This document shows, in pieces, positions 29,601-44,600 of a stretch of 60,000 nt of DNA (the stretch's first letter is position 1; each line of letters starts with the position of its first letter). Source of the DNA: Branchiostoma floridae (Eukaryota > Chordata > Leptocardii > Amphioxiformes > Branchiostomatidae); contig NC_049981.1 of the NCBI RefSeq assembly GCF_000003815.2, forward strand, positions 28,858,917 through 28,918,916. Reading direction: 5' to 3'. The translations under genes and the position numbers were made by a program. The notes under the pieces are model-generated. The model was not told the DNA's origin, ran no database searches, and worked only from the letters and a program-made list of their open reading frames with translations.

Positions 29601-32600
29601 TTATAATCAGGATACACCATTGTTGTAGATGGAAGGGTGCATGTCAGCTGCATGGATGCCCAAAATAGGTACTTCAGAAGGATTTGATTGCAGAATGAAG
29701 GGGGAAAGTATATGGTTAAACTTAGGTTGTTTCAGTCAAAATTGGAATGTCGAGTCTGAGAGATGGCAAAGGGCCTTATAGTAGTGAGATAAGGAAGATG
29801 CTGTCATGTTGAAGAAAATGTAATAGGTTGTGTAGTTCAGGAAAAAAAGCAAAAGTCAAGACACTGATGTGATCATATAAAATATGAAAAAAAGGAGAAA
29901 ATGCATCGTACAGAATACTGGTGTAAGATTTGGGATTGTGAGTCTTGTCAACATTTATCATTTTATGTCACTGGTAGGTTTTCTGTTTCATTGAATTCTA
30001 ATGAGTTAATTGGTAAATTAAGTGATTGTGAGTGGTCGAGTTAGTGCTTTGAGTATTTGAATCTTTAAAGGATGTTGACTGGAAGCATTCTATAAAGATG
30101 TGTGATGCCATGATGACAAGTACATATACTGTTTGCATATGGTGCAGATATTGTATAATACAACAAGTTTATGTGCAACCAGTGCTTAAGTCAGCCCCTG
30201 GACACAAATGAATCTTGGGAAAATGGCTGCTTTCATTTTTGGATCAATCTTCATGGCTGCCAATGTTTAACAACTAAATATCTGTTAATCCTCGGAAATG
30301 TGTGCAAAATCTGGTGACCAGGAGACACAAGCTGCAGCAGCATTCCCTCGCTGGTCCAAAGTGTGCCAGTCACATGTGTGCCCTGTCTGCAATATCTTGG
30401 AACTGGAAACCGTGCATAAGTATTATTAGAAGTAGAAGTATACTGCATGCTACACGTATACCCAGCCCCTCCCTGTGCCAAGGTCCTTCTACAAATACCA
30501 CAAGTACTGGGGCCATTTACTGGTAGACTGTATAAACACACTGAAGAAACATAATACACTGTGATTTGCCCTCTAAGCCCTTGGTTGATGATGTTGGCTA
30601 ATCGCTTGTTACTCTACCCAAGCTACTAAGCATCCATGTTATGTCTTTGTCAGAGAATTTGTGACATTATTCTTTTGCATTGACCCTGTAGTAGTTAGAA
30701 TATTTCGATTGTATCCTTGGTTGTGGCTGGTATTTGTTGCCATGAACCATGCAGAGATAAAATGAAAGTTTTCACAAAGAATCCAAGGCCTCTAGCACAC
30801 CTTTCCAAGGTGGCATTTCCATATGGACTCAATCCAATAGGTATTGTAATTAAATAAACCTTATGCCAACTGATTGTGACCTTTTGGAGATACAGTTGTG
30901 TACAGTCAAACCTGTCTATAGCGGCCACTCAAGGGACCGGACAAATTTGGCCACTATAGACAGGTGGCCTCTGTATAGAGGTGGCAACTTGTAGATAAAA
31001 TACCCAAGGGACCGACAAAAAGTGGCCACTATGGACAGGTGGCCCCTCTGTAGAGGTGTCCCCTAATACAGGTTTGACTGTAACACCTTCTGGGTTACCT
31101 TGTGTCCTGCCATAAGTGTGTGTTTTTTTGTCCCTTTGCTATAGCATGAGCAGATGTATGCAGTAATTCACCATGATGCACTTTTTTGCTCATAGGTAAC
31201 TCCTGGAGGACGGGCTTCCATGGCCAACATCGCGCCTGGGGATGTCGTCCTGAGGATCGGCTCCCGTGCGGCGGAAACACTGACACATATCGAGGCACAG
31301 AACATAATCAAGACCAACGATGGACAGCTAGAACTCACTCTTGTCAGGTACATGTTCATTCAATCTCTATTCCTGTAAGTGAAAATGGGTTATAAAACAT
31401 GGAAAGAAAAGAACTAACACTGGTCAGAAGTGACCCAAATTGTGTATTCCATACCAATTGGCGGTATCTTTTCATGACTATTATGTTCAGGACAGACTAG
31501 GATGGGATATATGATATGTTTTCCCTATGAATTTTTGATAGGAGAATTGTTTGAAATCAGGATCCCCTCTAGTATACAGGCATAGCCCTGGAGAATACCT
31601 GACCCAATTGCCAAAGGTAAATTGTACTAACAAACTTCGATTTTGAATAACCTGGCACCCACTTTCCACTAAAAGCTATGACTGTTGAGCCACCAGACAT
31701 TTGAAGGATTGCTCAACTAATTTCATAGACATTTCATAGACAGAACTATTTTTCAAATGTTTTTGGGGTGCTATTGATTAAATCGTACTTAAGTTAACAT
31801 TGTGCATAATTGTAAAGTCAAGATTCATGCAAATCCAATTTCCTTTCTTCTGCGGTTTGTTTGTTTGTATGTTTATTCCGATCTCCAATGCGGTTGTTCA
31901 GCAATTGCCATCTAGTAGAAAGGGCAACATTACCAACGTAAACAGTATCCATGAACTTAAGACACGTTAAAATCCATGTTCTGGTTTTGGTTTACTAGAG
32001 TTGTACATATATCACCACAGTTATTAAGGCTAGATGGCTTCTTGACTGGTTAGGTCATGTTTCACCAGACTTATGTTATCAGACATGTTTTGGCCCCTCC
32101 TTTTCACTACAAAGGAAACCAAATCCAACTTCAATCACATTACCCAAGGGCATGAGGGTATGAGAAATATCAAAGTCTAGAATAGCTTTTCAAACCTACA
32201 ATAGCATGATTTTATTGGAGATAGCAGAAGACGAATTGGAGTCTCAGGTTCAACTAGTTGCATATGAATGTTTTTGTCCAGTGTGACAAAAGAAATATCC
32301 CCAAAATAATTCATACCTTATCTAGGTGACTTTGTAAATTTGCAATTTTCCCCTGTGGGATCATGCTAAATAGAATCACATTAACAGCTATGAGTAAATT
32401 TTGGTATGTCTACATAAACTAAAGACTCAGTAGAAATTCCATGATGAAATAATGATGTAAGATCAGTAAGCACCTTCAACACTCTGACATACCACCAGTA
32501 CTACAACAAATATTGATTTTGTTTCTGAAGAGTTTGAAGGTTAAGGGGGGAGAGGCGGGGCTGTTTGGTTTGTGTGATAGTGATGTACAAAAGTACCATG

Positions 32601-35600
32601 TGTTATCAATGAAGTATATTTGCTTGATATCAGAATTTTAAGGGGGTGCTGTACTATGAACTGCATGTAAGAGCTTACACTGTTCTTATGATAAGACAAA
32701 GTGACATACTTCATGTGGCAGGTAGATTTTCAGTAAAATAGAATGTGATAACCTTCTACTGAAGTTATTATTCAGGAACTTGTTAATTATATGTTATACA
32801 TGTCTTTTGGCTATACCAAAGGTGTAGCTGCACAGTATGTTTGAGATTTTTCTGTTGGCACAAGAAAACTCCTCCTGAGATTGAAAACAATGAAGCAAGG
32901 CCTGAACAAAAACAGAAGCACAGATATTTTGATCATATAACAAAGGTTTTGAAACACTTTTTAGGACACCAGTTGTGATGATTGTCCATGACCCCCAGTA
33001 ACCCTGGTTGCCATTGTGACACTTGTCTGATACAGTGCAGTCGTTAGGTCAGGAGACACAATTACTGAAAAGATATGGATCTATAGATGCCACATTTCAC
33101 TACTATAGACACTCCCACCATAGGTATGTTACAGATATAAGGCCCTTGTAGTGACACTGTTATTCTGTTATGTAAATTACATCATTATGACTGTGTGTGT
33201 AACCTATTACATGTGTGAGGCCTTTGGGTCTTGAAAGTAGTTTTTAGAGAATCAAAGAGCGTGAAATGACTTGTTCATTGACCCAAGCGATGCTTTAATT
33301 AGGGTACAAAAGGTCGGCTTCTAAGAAGTTCTATGAGCGAGATGTCTAGGTTAGATGACTACTCAGTAATTCAAGGCATAGTACATGTACCTAATGCTGA
33401 CCATGACTGAAAAATACCACTCTAAAACAGTATGGCACATGAAATGCTTTTAAACAGTTCAGGCCTGTTACATGTGACAAAAAAATATCTATCTATCAAA
33501 ATCTTGCTTGTGGCTAGTTTGCTTTGATTGTCCTTTATCTGAACTGCTGCTGGTAGATTATATATTAGAACAGCTGAAAAAACAGTCTGGTTGCTGTGAA
33601 AATGTGGGAATTTATAAAATTTATTTCTATTTGGCCTTTTCTTTAAACTTTTAACTAGATTTAAGTTTCATATGCCAGCAGACAGAACTTGATACCTTAA
33701 TTGATGTAAAGACATATTTTTTCCTGTCATTTCATTTTTTTTTTAACAAAACAGATAGTTATACTTATACTACATGTAGTTGTTTAGGCATTTAGGATTT
33801 GACAAATCAGTTTCAAGAGCTGCTTAATGTCCAAGCCTAGTAGTACATGTTAAGTGTACTGTACATGTGGGACAACCTTGAAGCAAACTCAGTCTCCTTC
33901 ACATTTGACCCCCAAAAATAGCACCCTTCCAAACATAGCCTGCTGACTAGGGAAATCTCACATTACCAGCCCCACCTCTTCTATCTATAAAAGCAAGTTG
34001 AACTCCATATTTACTCTACCATCCTCCCCCTCAGAATTTTTCAATGATAGATTACATCCATTTTTCTCTGTATATAGAAGATCTGATACAGTGGGTTAGT
34101 TGAGGCAATATACGTATATATTGAGGATCGTCGAGGGACCAGACTTTCTAAAACAGTTCCTGGGGGTTCTCTATTGTGAAATAAGGGACTTAAGAAGTCA
34201 AATTGTTTGAGTTGTAGGATGATAACAGCAAGGTCACACAAGGAAATTCCTTTCCTTTGATATTGTTTACGAAATCTAGACAGTCACAAAAATCTGTTTA
34301 AAAGTTATTCTAGTACGTAAATTGGTATAACACTTTTGTAAGAACTCGTACGTAGTTTAAAAAAAATTCTAGTTGACCATATTGGAAGCTACATGTGTAT
34401 TTGAATTACATTATACATGTACTATCAAATGCTGCAAGCAACTTTTAACTGGTATTAGCTTTTAAGGTTTAGTTAACAATAGAATGCTCCTTCTACTCCC
34501 AATATTGTAACTTGATTTATATTGCTAATATAAACAAGTTGAGGTCAGTTATGTTTGGATCAGCAGTACATTATCTTTGTTAGTACTTCCAGGTACTTTC
34601 AAGTGCCAGTGTTGTAAACGTATTGTTACAACCTGTGTATTTTTACTGTGAAGAAACTGAAGGTATGAGACAAACATGACCTCGCAAGGCACATTCCTAG
34701 GGTTGAAGACCAGCCTTTGCCAGACTGCAATGCCCATATTTGGTGTGGAATGGACCTAGTTGCTGATGTCATGGGGGAAGTCCTGCTCCATGGCTGCTGG
34801 TCTGTCTGTTTGTGGTGTCCGTGGTGACAGGCTTGGTGACGTCTGAGGCCACACCAATTTAATTTCTTGGTTCATGGATTTTTTCATAAAAAATATGGAG
34901 CGAGAGGGCGAAATAAAAATAAAAATGAAAATTGTAAAATGGTTGGGGTAAAGGTAATGGCTAATCCAAAACATAAAGAAAAAAAGTTTTCAGCATGAAA
35001 ATAGTACAAAAACACTATTTTTGTACACTAACAGCACCTGTACCCACACTTTAAGGAGCTTATAATATAAAGGCCAATTTGCTACACCAGAAAGTTGGTG
35101 AATGGTTTCATTAATGGTGAAAATTTGCTGAGTGGTAATTTTTATTTTTATTTTTTTTCCAAAAAAATAGGAGCGAGCGAATCCGTGAACCAAGAAATTA
35201 AATCGGTGTGGTCTGAGGCCCATGAAAAAAAAGTTGTGTTTTTTCAGGCTACCTGACAACCATTCCAGAAACCTGCTATTCCTAGCCTTTATTGTAAGAT
35301 AATGACCCTGAATCCTGGAATCAGTTTCTTGGGGATTAACTACCATCATGTCAAATCAATGTCTCTACATCTTTCTTCTACTCCAAGGAACATACTTTGT
35401 GGTCGTGGATTTTTAGATCTGATCGAGTGATGAAATCAAAGTACAATTTCAAGTAATCTTGCATAAGTCCTAACGCAACAATACTCACATGTTACATAGT
35501 AAACATCTATACTTTATTGTTTCATCAATTGATACACTTGTCCTTGTACAATGTATACGTATAGATGTTGAAAATACCAGTGTCCTTATACAGTTTGGCC

Positions 35601-38600
35601 TGAATCTAAAAAAGAAGAAAGAAAGAAAAACTTTTATTCTTTTAAGTAGTGTAAGGTCTAAGGAGAAACACCATATTTATTTCCCTAGGCCTTACCCATC
35701 TTCCTGGGGTTTAGAGCCATGGTTCAATAGCTGGGGTACACATGCTCTCAGGAACTGCCACATTCCGTAGTTCTTTGTCACCCAAATGAAATATTCATTC
35801 ATCAACATTCCTGTTGTATATGGTGCTTTGGACTAATGTGGGGCTATTGTGGGTAATGGTAAAATATGAAATTTCACAGCTTCAAAACACGTGGAAAGAA
35901 ATATGAATGATTTACAGTTATATATCTGGGATGCTGAATTTTCCTTTCTAAGTTATGTCTTCTTTTACTATTTTAAGTTCTTAATGTGATTACGATGGTA
36001 AGAAGATTGTAGCATTCTAGTGGCCCTTTCAATTCAGGAAATATGTTAGTTGAGTATCTCAATGCAATGGTTATGATATAGAATGGAATTGTTTAGACTA
36101 TTGTTCCTATTGAACCATATGTAGGTCACGTTAAATTTATGCAGCTAGAAGCAATAGTGGAGACAGAGTTATCTCAATGGTAGACATTTGATAAGAGTGC
36201 TAATAACAGTGATGATAAGAGTTTGACTATCAGAGTCATCTAAATCACAAGTTGATAGAAGAATACAGGTAACAGATGTCAACTATCTTCAATTGAAGTT
36301 TTTTGACCCATGTAGAAATGACAAAACTTGAAATGTTTTAAAGTTTGTGCATGCGATGCTTTACTTTGTAACATGAGCATTACATTTTGAACAATGTTTA
36401 GTGTCAAATTTAGTGTCTTCATTTGGCATTTTGGCATTGGAACCCTGAAAACTGTGCCAGAAATTACTCAGATTTTGTTGGTGACATTTTCACTGCCTCT
36501 GTTTACTGTCTGGAAAATGTCACCTGTATTCCTTGTCCTATGGAATCACCGGGAGACAAGTGGCAGAGTCCAGACAGGTGTTGGGTCAACAAACAAAGGT
36601 TAATGATGTTTTGCAGCTGCATGCCATGACTTTTGTCAGGCTTCTTTTCTGACCTGGAACGGAATCCTCACTATGTCATGTATGTACATACTTTCATGCT
36701 ATTGGCAAGATGTTAGGATAAGCCGCTGGATCTACCTCTAGCACTGCACACAATGTGAACTCTGACTTTTAAACTGGACTGTACCATTTGTGTTTCTACA
36801 GAGGGGATGGCAGAGCGAGACCAATGCCAGCGACCCCAGCTGGACCTTCAGCACCCACAATATCAGCCCAGCCAGTGGTAAGGGTCAGTCCGTCCATTTT
36901 GGGACAGACACAGGATTAAAGAACACATTTGCACAATACACAGCTGGGAGAAGGGCTAGCAACCCCTACTCATATACATGTACCTCCAGAATCTTACTCC
37001 TGAAAACACCAGCCTTATGTACTACATGCCTCTAGAACAAAGTTTAAGCAAGACATCTCAGATATGTTGTCACAAATTCTCAAGGACATAGAAAACAGGA
37101 TGTTGCTTTTGCAGCTTCCAACAGAGTGACTGTGATCTTGTCCTTAGTAACTTGATTGACAGTGCCATGACTATATATGGCAAAATTCCTCTCCAACATT
37201 GGCATTCATCATCATTGGCACCAGACTCCTCTTGAAAGCTGCTTTGAGTTTGGTCAGAGATAAAGGAAATGCATATCTTACAAACTTGAATAGCAGAGTG
37301 ATGCATATACCACTGTTATTTTAAAATCAGTTGATGAACTTTGGTACATTTTTTTAAGGTCTCATTTCATATCAAGTTTGGAGTATGTCCAAAAATGCTA
37401 CTTATAATGATTAAGGGTATAAACAGGGCATTGTCTGTTACTTTTTGTATATCCTGTTATTGTAACATTGAATTCCAGCATTTGGTATTACTTAACATAA
37501 ATACTTTTACATTATATTACTTTGTCTGTACACTGTCACTGACAAACCTGGATCATAGATGGTAATTAACTTTTCATACTGTGTATTAATTTGAGTATTT
37601 GTATTATCTTTATAACTACCTGCTAACTCTGTGCTGACCTCCCTTTACCTGTACTGTAGGTTCTCAGTCTCAGCAGTCTGCATACCTTAACCCTTGTCCC
37701 ACCAGAGGGGCACGCCTTTACAGTTATAGTATACTACTGTTCACTTTGCTCTCCTGCTCAAGCCTGGTCTGTCCTCCTATCTTACAAACCTGGAGACACA
37801 ATCTTTCAGGCCACCAACTCTAGCTGAGGAACAATCAGTGGCTGGCCTCTCAGAGGTAGTGAAGAGAAGGACATTATAACTCCCACCATGAACAACAGCT
37901 GCAAAGTTTGCAGTGAAGAAATACTAAAAGTGATAAGATAGAACCACACAAAACTCTCAACTATGTTTTGCTTCTGATAAGTGATTTGTCTTAAGTAAAA
38001 TACCAACTTTAAACATTGGTTACTTTCTTTAAGGATGATCTATCCAGACTATGTCACACCAAAAAAGGGAAAAAGTTTCTCTTTGCCAAGATGAAGACAC
38101 TGAGTCCTGGAATCAAATTCTTTCCGATAATCTGCTATCATGTCAAAGCATTGTCTCCATACATTCCACTCCTCACATTCTCTACTGTACTCTTATCTAC
38201 TCTCTGCTTCAATTTTCCTCTTGCATTCTCTCTACCAGTGTTGCATGTATATATTTTTTCCTGCACGAAACTTGCTTCTCACTTTGCACAATGTTGTTCC
38301 TTTCAAACATGTAGTGACAGGACATGTTTGATAGTCACTTTCATTGTCACAAACACATGATATTGATATATCAAGAAAATGTTTGCAAATCAGATATGAT
38401 ACCACTTATCATTCAAATGATGACACTGTATGTGTATGAATGACTTCTATATAATGCATTTTTTTGTTTGCTTGTTTTTGCTTAGATTCATAAACACTGT
38501 GGATATGCTGTCAGTCATATCATTCACACAACTAGTAGCTATGAGCGTTGTATAGTCTTGTTCACATCCTGCATGTGGGCATTGTCACCCTAGTGATAGT

Positions 38601-41600
38601 TGCCTGAACTGCAGCATGAACTGAGCATGTTCCACTGACGCATGTTTTACAGAGGTTCCAGCCAGCCAGTGTGCCAGCCAGTGATATCACCCCTAGTGCT
38701 GGATTATATAACCCCACCCCCACCAATGGGCTATATAACCCCACCCCTACCTTAGCCACCAGTTCTGTCAATAAGCTGTACAACTCCACCGCAAAGCCAT
38801 TCATACCAGGAGGTGGTGCGAGTAGTGTTGCCCCTGCCCCTACTGGTTCTGCCAATGGAGTCAGTAGCATTGGCAGTGGGGACAACAGTGCTTTTGCTCC
38901 TGTTCAGCAGGCCAGTGCTCCTGCCACACAGGCCCCGCCTATGCGCATCCAGCGTCCAACGGTCTACAAACCCCCACCACTCCAGCAACCAAGTGCCCCG
39001 TCACCCCCGCTAAGGGCAGGGCAGCCATTTTCCCCGAAACGTGTGAGCCCCGTACAGCCTGGAACAACCGTACAGACTGGTCCGTCACACTTAAAAGTCT
39101 CCTCAGTTTCCGCCCCCATGACACGAATCTCCCCGACCGCCCCCACACGACTGTCGTCGCTGTCCACGACGAGTCAGCCGCCCTCCACGGGCGCTCCCCG
39201 ATCGCCCACCAGTCCTGGGATGGTCCACAGCCAGTACAACACCCCCATCAACATGTACGCCGTGGAAAACGTCACGGAGACTCTGAAAGGTCAACAGCTT
39301 CTACAGGAAGCACAGAACAGGTTAGTGAGAAAATGAAGGCTTGAGCATTACTTGAAGATGTTCCGTCACTTAAGGTAAACTTCATCAGGTAAGTTAATGC
39401 ATACAGTTAGTTGACTTGTAGTGGTACCAATGGTATTAAGTCTACTGGTAAAGGAATGTGAAAGTGACATCATTAAAAAGATGATAATATAGAAAGATGA
39501 AGCAGTATTCGGTTTATCATCGTCATCATCAGTCGGCTGCGGAGCAAGCTTCTTCCCCGACTGACGGTCAGCTGAGTTTATACACGCCTTTATTCCACAA
39601 CTTGACATAACCAGGACATGACAATGTATTGTGATCGTGCTCATCAACCCAGTAAGGTCAGGCCAACTTCTTGTGAAGGAAAAGCACACACCAGCCAGCC
39701 TGTCTCTTGAAATAGTTTTTTGATACCATCCTGACTGTTATGGAGACAAAAGTCAAAAAACCATTTGCGATGAAAGACTGTGGAGTGGGATGATGATGGC
39801 CATCAGATGTTCAGCCAAGTCCTTCACATCACCAGGCACCATGGGAGGAACTGCAAATGGAGATGATCACTGTTGATGGATTCTGCTCCACTCCCAAAGC
39901 AGGACACCTCCAAGAGGACACAGCCTTTCCTTCCCTTTTTGGGAAACACCAACCCCTTTTCTAAATATACCCAGTATATCCTTCAGATCTGGAACAGTGT
40001 CATGCCACAAATGGCATTGATGCCCTGGAGATAAAGCCATGAGCATGGATTTGATCATGACTGCATAGGCCAAGCCTGTGTGTCTCAATATATAGCATAT
40101 CCTTAATTTTTTTTTATTGGGCTACATTGTGGTAAGTGTGAGAGGCTCTGCTAAACAATTCATAAAGACCTCATTGATTCATGATTTGTGAGCATCTCAA
40201 AATGGTTTTCATCTAGTATCATGATAGCAAACAAGCCAACTGTAACTCACCTTGCACAGCAGGTACTGTGGAGACCTGAAAGTTCCATACAGGTTGTTGA
40301 CCTTCAATTTTCACAGCAGAAAACACTGAGCCAAACTTTGCAGCACAAAGTAACAAGCTAGGAGGATGAAGCAGGAAACACAAAAAGACTGCCCCCCTCC
40401 CCATTACAAAAACAAGTGCCATCACGATGGAGACAGGTGTTATAAGGTATGCAGACTGCCCCCCTCCCCACAGGAGACAGGGAGAGTGACTCCCCACGTT
40501 TGTCTCACACCTGATTGTTACTCCCGAGAACAGAGCGCTCCCGGAGGAGGCCCTGCTCCTGGAGCAGTATCAGTGCTCGCTCCGGCACCAGCTCCAGCCC
40601 CAGCCCCAGCCCCAGCTCCTGCCCCTGTCCATGCACCTGCACCTGTACCTACTGTTGCAGTGCCCAGGTACAAACATTCTCCCTTACTGTGGATTGCTAT
40701 GTTGCATGAGAACTGTCTTCACCAGGCATTAAGTACAGTATCAATTTTACAAAAAATGTTACAGGGGAAGGCAGCAAGGGAAGAAAAGGTGATGCATATG
40801 GTACAAAAAAATTGGGGAAAGTTGGAAACTACTGTCTTGCTAGCCTATTTTGCATGTTTTTGAACTGTATAAAATGGTGATTGATAATGTAGAGATATGT
40901 ATCTGACTGCAGCATGTGTTGAAATTCCAAGCAAGTAATATGTAACTTGTGGTACAAATGTACGAGCTATTAAGTCAACATGGTTTTAGTACATTGTGGT
41001 AACTGTTTTAGATAGATGTTTACACGAAATGGTTTATCAATCTTAAGAGAATGGCTGTAGTTGCCAAAGATGCATTAGTCCAAACACAAAAGGCTAAAGA
41101 AACTAGTTAAAACGAGTTTTTGGAATAGAGTTGCCCTTGCCATTGATAACTACAGGACTGTGTCTGTAGACAATACATGTACCCAAAGTGTACCCTTTGT
41201 TTTGTATAACTAAGTAAGATTGCTTGCACACATAAGCGCTTTAGCAGTTGCTATAACATTATCTAATATAAGTGGCTGAATTCCTTGCTATCTGCTATAT
41301 CTCTATCTTTTCTACCCTCCCTGTTCCCCCAATGTTTCCCTCCTTCCCTCCCACTGCTTTTCCAGTGAGCCTGAACCTTGTTGCCTGCTTGATAGGTACC
41401 ATCTAGCTTCAGCTTTTCTGCTTTAGAGCTTTTTATAAACCCTCTTAAGCACGATTTAGCACCCAGTCATCTGTCATGTCTGTCCATTCGTGTTTTGACA
41501 CAAAGACTGAACATAGCTTCATCCTAAACTACATAGTCTTTTGTAGAGTAGACTTCATTTTAGAATTTTTGTATATGCCACACATTTTATCATGTACATG

Positions 41601-44600
41601 ATTTAAACAATCATTCTGAAACAAGTATATCTTTGAGCCTCAATCCTATGTGGTAACCTTTGCCAATTTCAAACTTCAAAAAGTGCTTCCATTTGCTGTC
41701 TCTTTAGTTTTACAAATAAGCACTAAAAACACTCCAATCAATGTTCTATTATAGTGTAAGAGCAGTTTGACTCTTCAAGGAAGTTATAATGTATACAAGT
41801 TAGGGAACTGTGTTTTTACCTGGATAGTAGGAATTTTATTTGTATGAAAATGCGATTGACGTGATAGTAGCCAAGGAGAGTGTAAATTGAGGCAAAGATC
41901 CACAAAATTATGTTTAACCAGTAACAGGGCTCGAAATACTGGGTGCATGTGCACCCAGGTGCACCCAAAATTGGAGCTGTGCACCCAAATATTTTCTTAG
42001 GTTTATGTATGTAAAGATATCAAAGTATACTAGTATACATCATATTCTTGACATCTAAGTTAGAAAGATGCTAGAAATGTTTGTCATGGTACTTGTTTAA
42101 GAATTTGATAGCTTGTAACTAAGTTTTATTATTAGGTTATTACTTAAATTTAAGTGGTGCACCCAAAATTTTTTTAGTGCACCCAATTTTTTAAGCTGGG
42201 TGCACCGGTGCACCTAATACCAAAAATGAATTTCGAGCCCTGTAGTAACTATAGACCATATTATAGCAGACTCCAGTGCAGTGCTTGCGCTCTGCTTGAC
42301 TTCATACATTCACGCCTTATGTTCCTTTCCATACTTTTGCACCAGCCATCCTGCTCCTGTTGGTCCTAGGTGACTATGCTTCCACTCTACTTCACTCTAA
42401 TTGCCTGCCACTTTCCATTGCAGTTTTTTTTTCTTTAATGTGTAGATTTTTCTACATTGGTACATATAAATTGTCAACATCTTAATCAAATACTGATAAG
42501 TGTCATGCCTATTCATGTTAAGTGCCAGTGCTTTATAAGGCTACACATGTATAAAATGGACACTTGGTTCTTCAGATCTAGGAAATTCAAACAAGTGCTC
42601 TTCAAATTATGGTATAAACTTTTATTGATTTTCTAAATTCTTTTGTCTCTCCAAATTGTAAGTTAAAGACTCCTATTGATGTAGATTGAATCCAGTGTAG
42701 ATGTAATGGTGAAAGTTGGGGTGTGTTGTTAATGATAAAAATATAAATTTTTCTCCCTGTTATGTCTTCCTGTGTGTTTATCTGATATTGTGCACTTCAG
42801 TGTGGACGTAGGTGCCATCAAGCGTGCCGGCGAGGCCGGTCTGGGCAAACCTGCCGCGCCAATCGAAATCGAGGCCGGCGGCAGGAAGATCGTGCACGCT
42901 CAGTATGACACGCCCCTGGGTATGTACTCCACGGGCGCCGTTCAGGACACGCTGGAGGGACAGCTCGCCGGATTGGTCGGAGGCAAGCCCGAAGTGACCG
43001 CGCCACAGCGGTAAGCCGCATGCAGCGGACAGACGTTCTCTGTGAACGGGCACAGCGTCATCGTCGGATTGTGGGCATCGTGGTGTCTAATCCAGCATGC
43101 CGGGAGTTCTCAGTGTGTGTGTGTGTCGAACTCGCGCTTCCAGCTGAACTAACAGCCACCAACATATGATTGGCTGGTCTGAATCATGTGATCACAGGTT
43201 GGAGAAATGCTACCACCCCCCCACCATATACCCCCCTGGGCAGACAGTCACTCGCATGGCTTGGATCGGAAGTACTGATGCCAGACCAGGTCCTCTGCAT
43301 GGTTTGCACCATCCATTCACAAGTGTTTCCTCCATTCACAAGCTGATGTTGTGCATAGTTATTCATTCACTGCCCTGCTCCAACTGCCAAGAAACCCATG
43401 ATTGTGTAGTGCTTGATTGCTACCCCTTGTGTGTGTATACAATACAGAATTTATTGAAAAGCTTGCCAATGGTTAGTTCAAGGAGACTCTGTAACTGCCT
43501 TGGGTTAGATTAAGCCTTTTAGTTTTCATGCCCTTTGATAATGGCATGTACCTTGACATAAGGTAACAAAGGTAGCAAACCAAAATATTCTACTTCTTAT
43601 TTTGTATGCTATGATGTTATATTTGTGATATAACAGCATGGCATAAACTGTTGAAGAACTTAAGATTGGTATATAAATAGTTTTTGAATGTTGATTTTGC
43701 TGCAACTGTGAGCTTGTTTTCTATTACCGTAGTGTTCATGTAAATTGTGTTGATTGCTGACATTACTGTTCTCACCATGACTTTATGAATATTACGCATG
43801 GAAAGTAAGACAATGCAAAGACAACAGCATTATGCCTATAATTGCTCCACCAGCTTTATTGTCTTATATTGTTGGCATGCATTTATCACCAAATGTAACA
43901 GTGAATATCAATGATTGCATGTGCCACATAAGGCAATTGGTTACCTTTAAATATAGGCTTAGAGAAGAACCTGAGCAAATATGTTGCACTATTGTCTGTT
44001 AGACCTCAAATGCTGTCACTTCATGCTACTGCTCATGTTAACATTCTCTGGCTATGTATACTGTCACTGAAATACTAAACGCATTAATCAAGATCCAAAG
44101 GACTTGTGTTGGCCTTGTGCAAGTTTTTGTTATTCTGTGACAGTTATTCCGCTCCAGCCTGAGTACCATCCTCCGTAGTGACCGCTGGCTCAATACTTTC
44201 GCTTCGAAGGGAAAGTATTAAACCAGCGGTCACTACGGAGGATGGCACTCAGGCCAGTTCTGCTCTCAGTAATGATGGTAGAGCCCAGCTTCTGTACATA
44301 TCTGCTCACATGCTCTTCATCACAATGCTTTCCTTTCATACTGCTGTTACCATAGCCCTGCAGATCAGCCTGCTAGGTGACTATACTTCCTTTTTTCTGG
44401 TAGCCGGTTCAAAGTGGCACTACAGTAACTGTTGTAACTACATTCGTTATTTTCTATAGTTTGTGTGTGTGTGTAGTATTGTTTTAATGTGTCTCATGCA
44501 GTAAGGTATGGAATTACTCAGCTAAAATTCAGTGCTCGCATAGAGTGATCATGATCATGATCATGATAGGGTTTTTTGTTATCTAAACATGATATACTAC

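Larger units (their letters stand above)
20629..31195 (+). other. intron 1 of the PDZ-LIM gene, hosts a DNA transposon
   Basis: This is a 10.6-kb intron with GTAAGA donor and CATAG acceptor. It contains the THAP transposase gene, the SWIM-YqaJ gene and a mariner-type MITE. The stretches 20629-21340 and 29110-30900 show no recognisable gene. Confidence 0.9.
39321..42800 (+). other. intron 4 of the PDZ-LIM gene
   Basis: The intron contains a possible cassette exon at 40536-40667 and a hAT-like MITE at 41925-42242. The remainder is AT-rich without a recognised gene. Confidence 0.75.

Noticed and set aside
30251-30559. Overlapping ORFs of 74 and 102 codons in intron 1
   Set aside because: They lie on opposite strands, show no domain and have no splice or context support.
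36804-36877. Alternative frame of exon 3 beginning [13 protein letters not shown]
   Set aside because: It needs an unusual CAGAG acceptor and ends in a phase that does not join exon 4.
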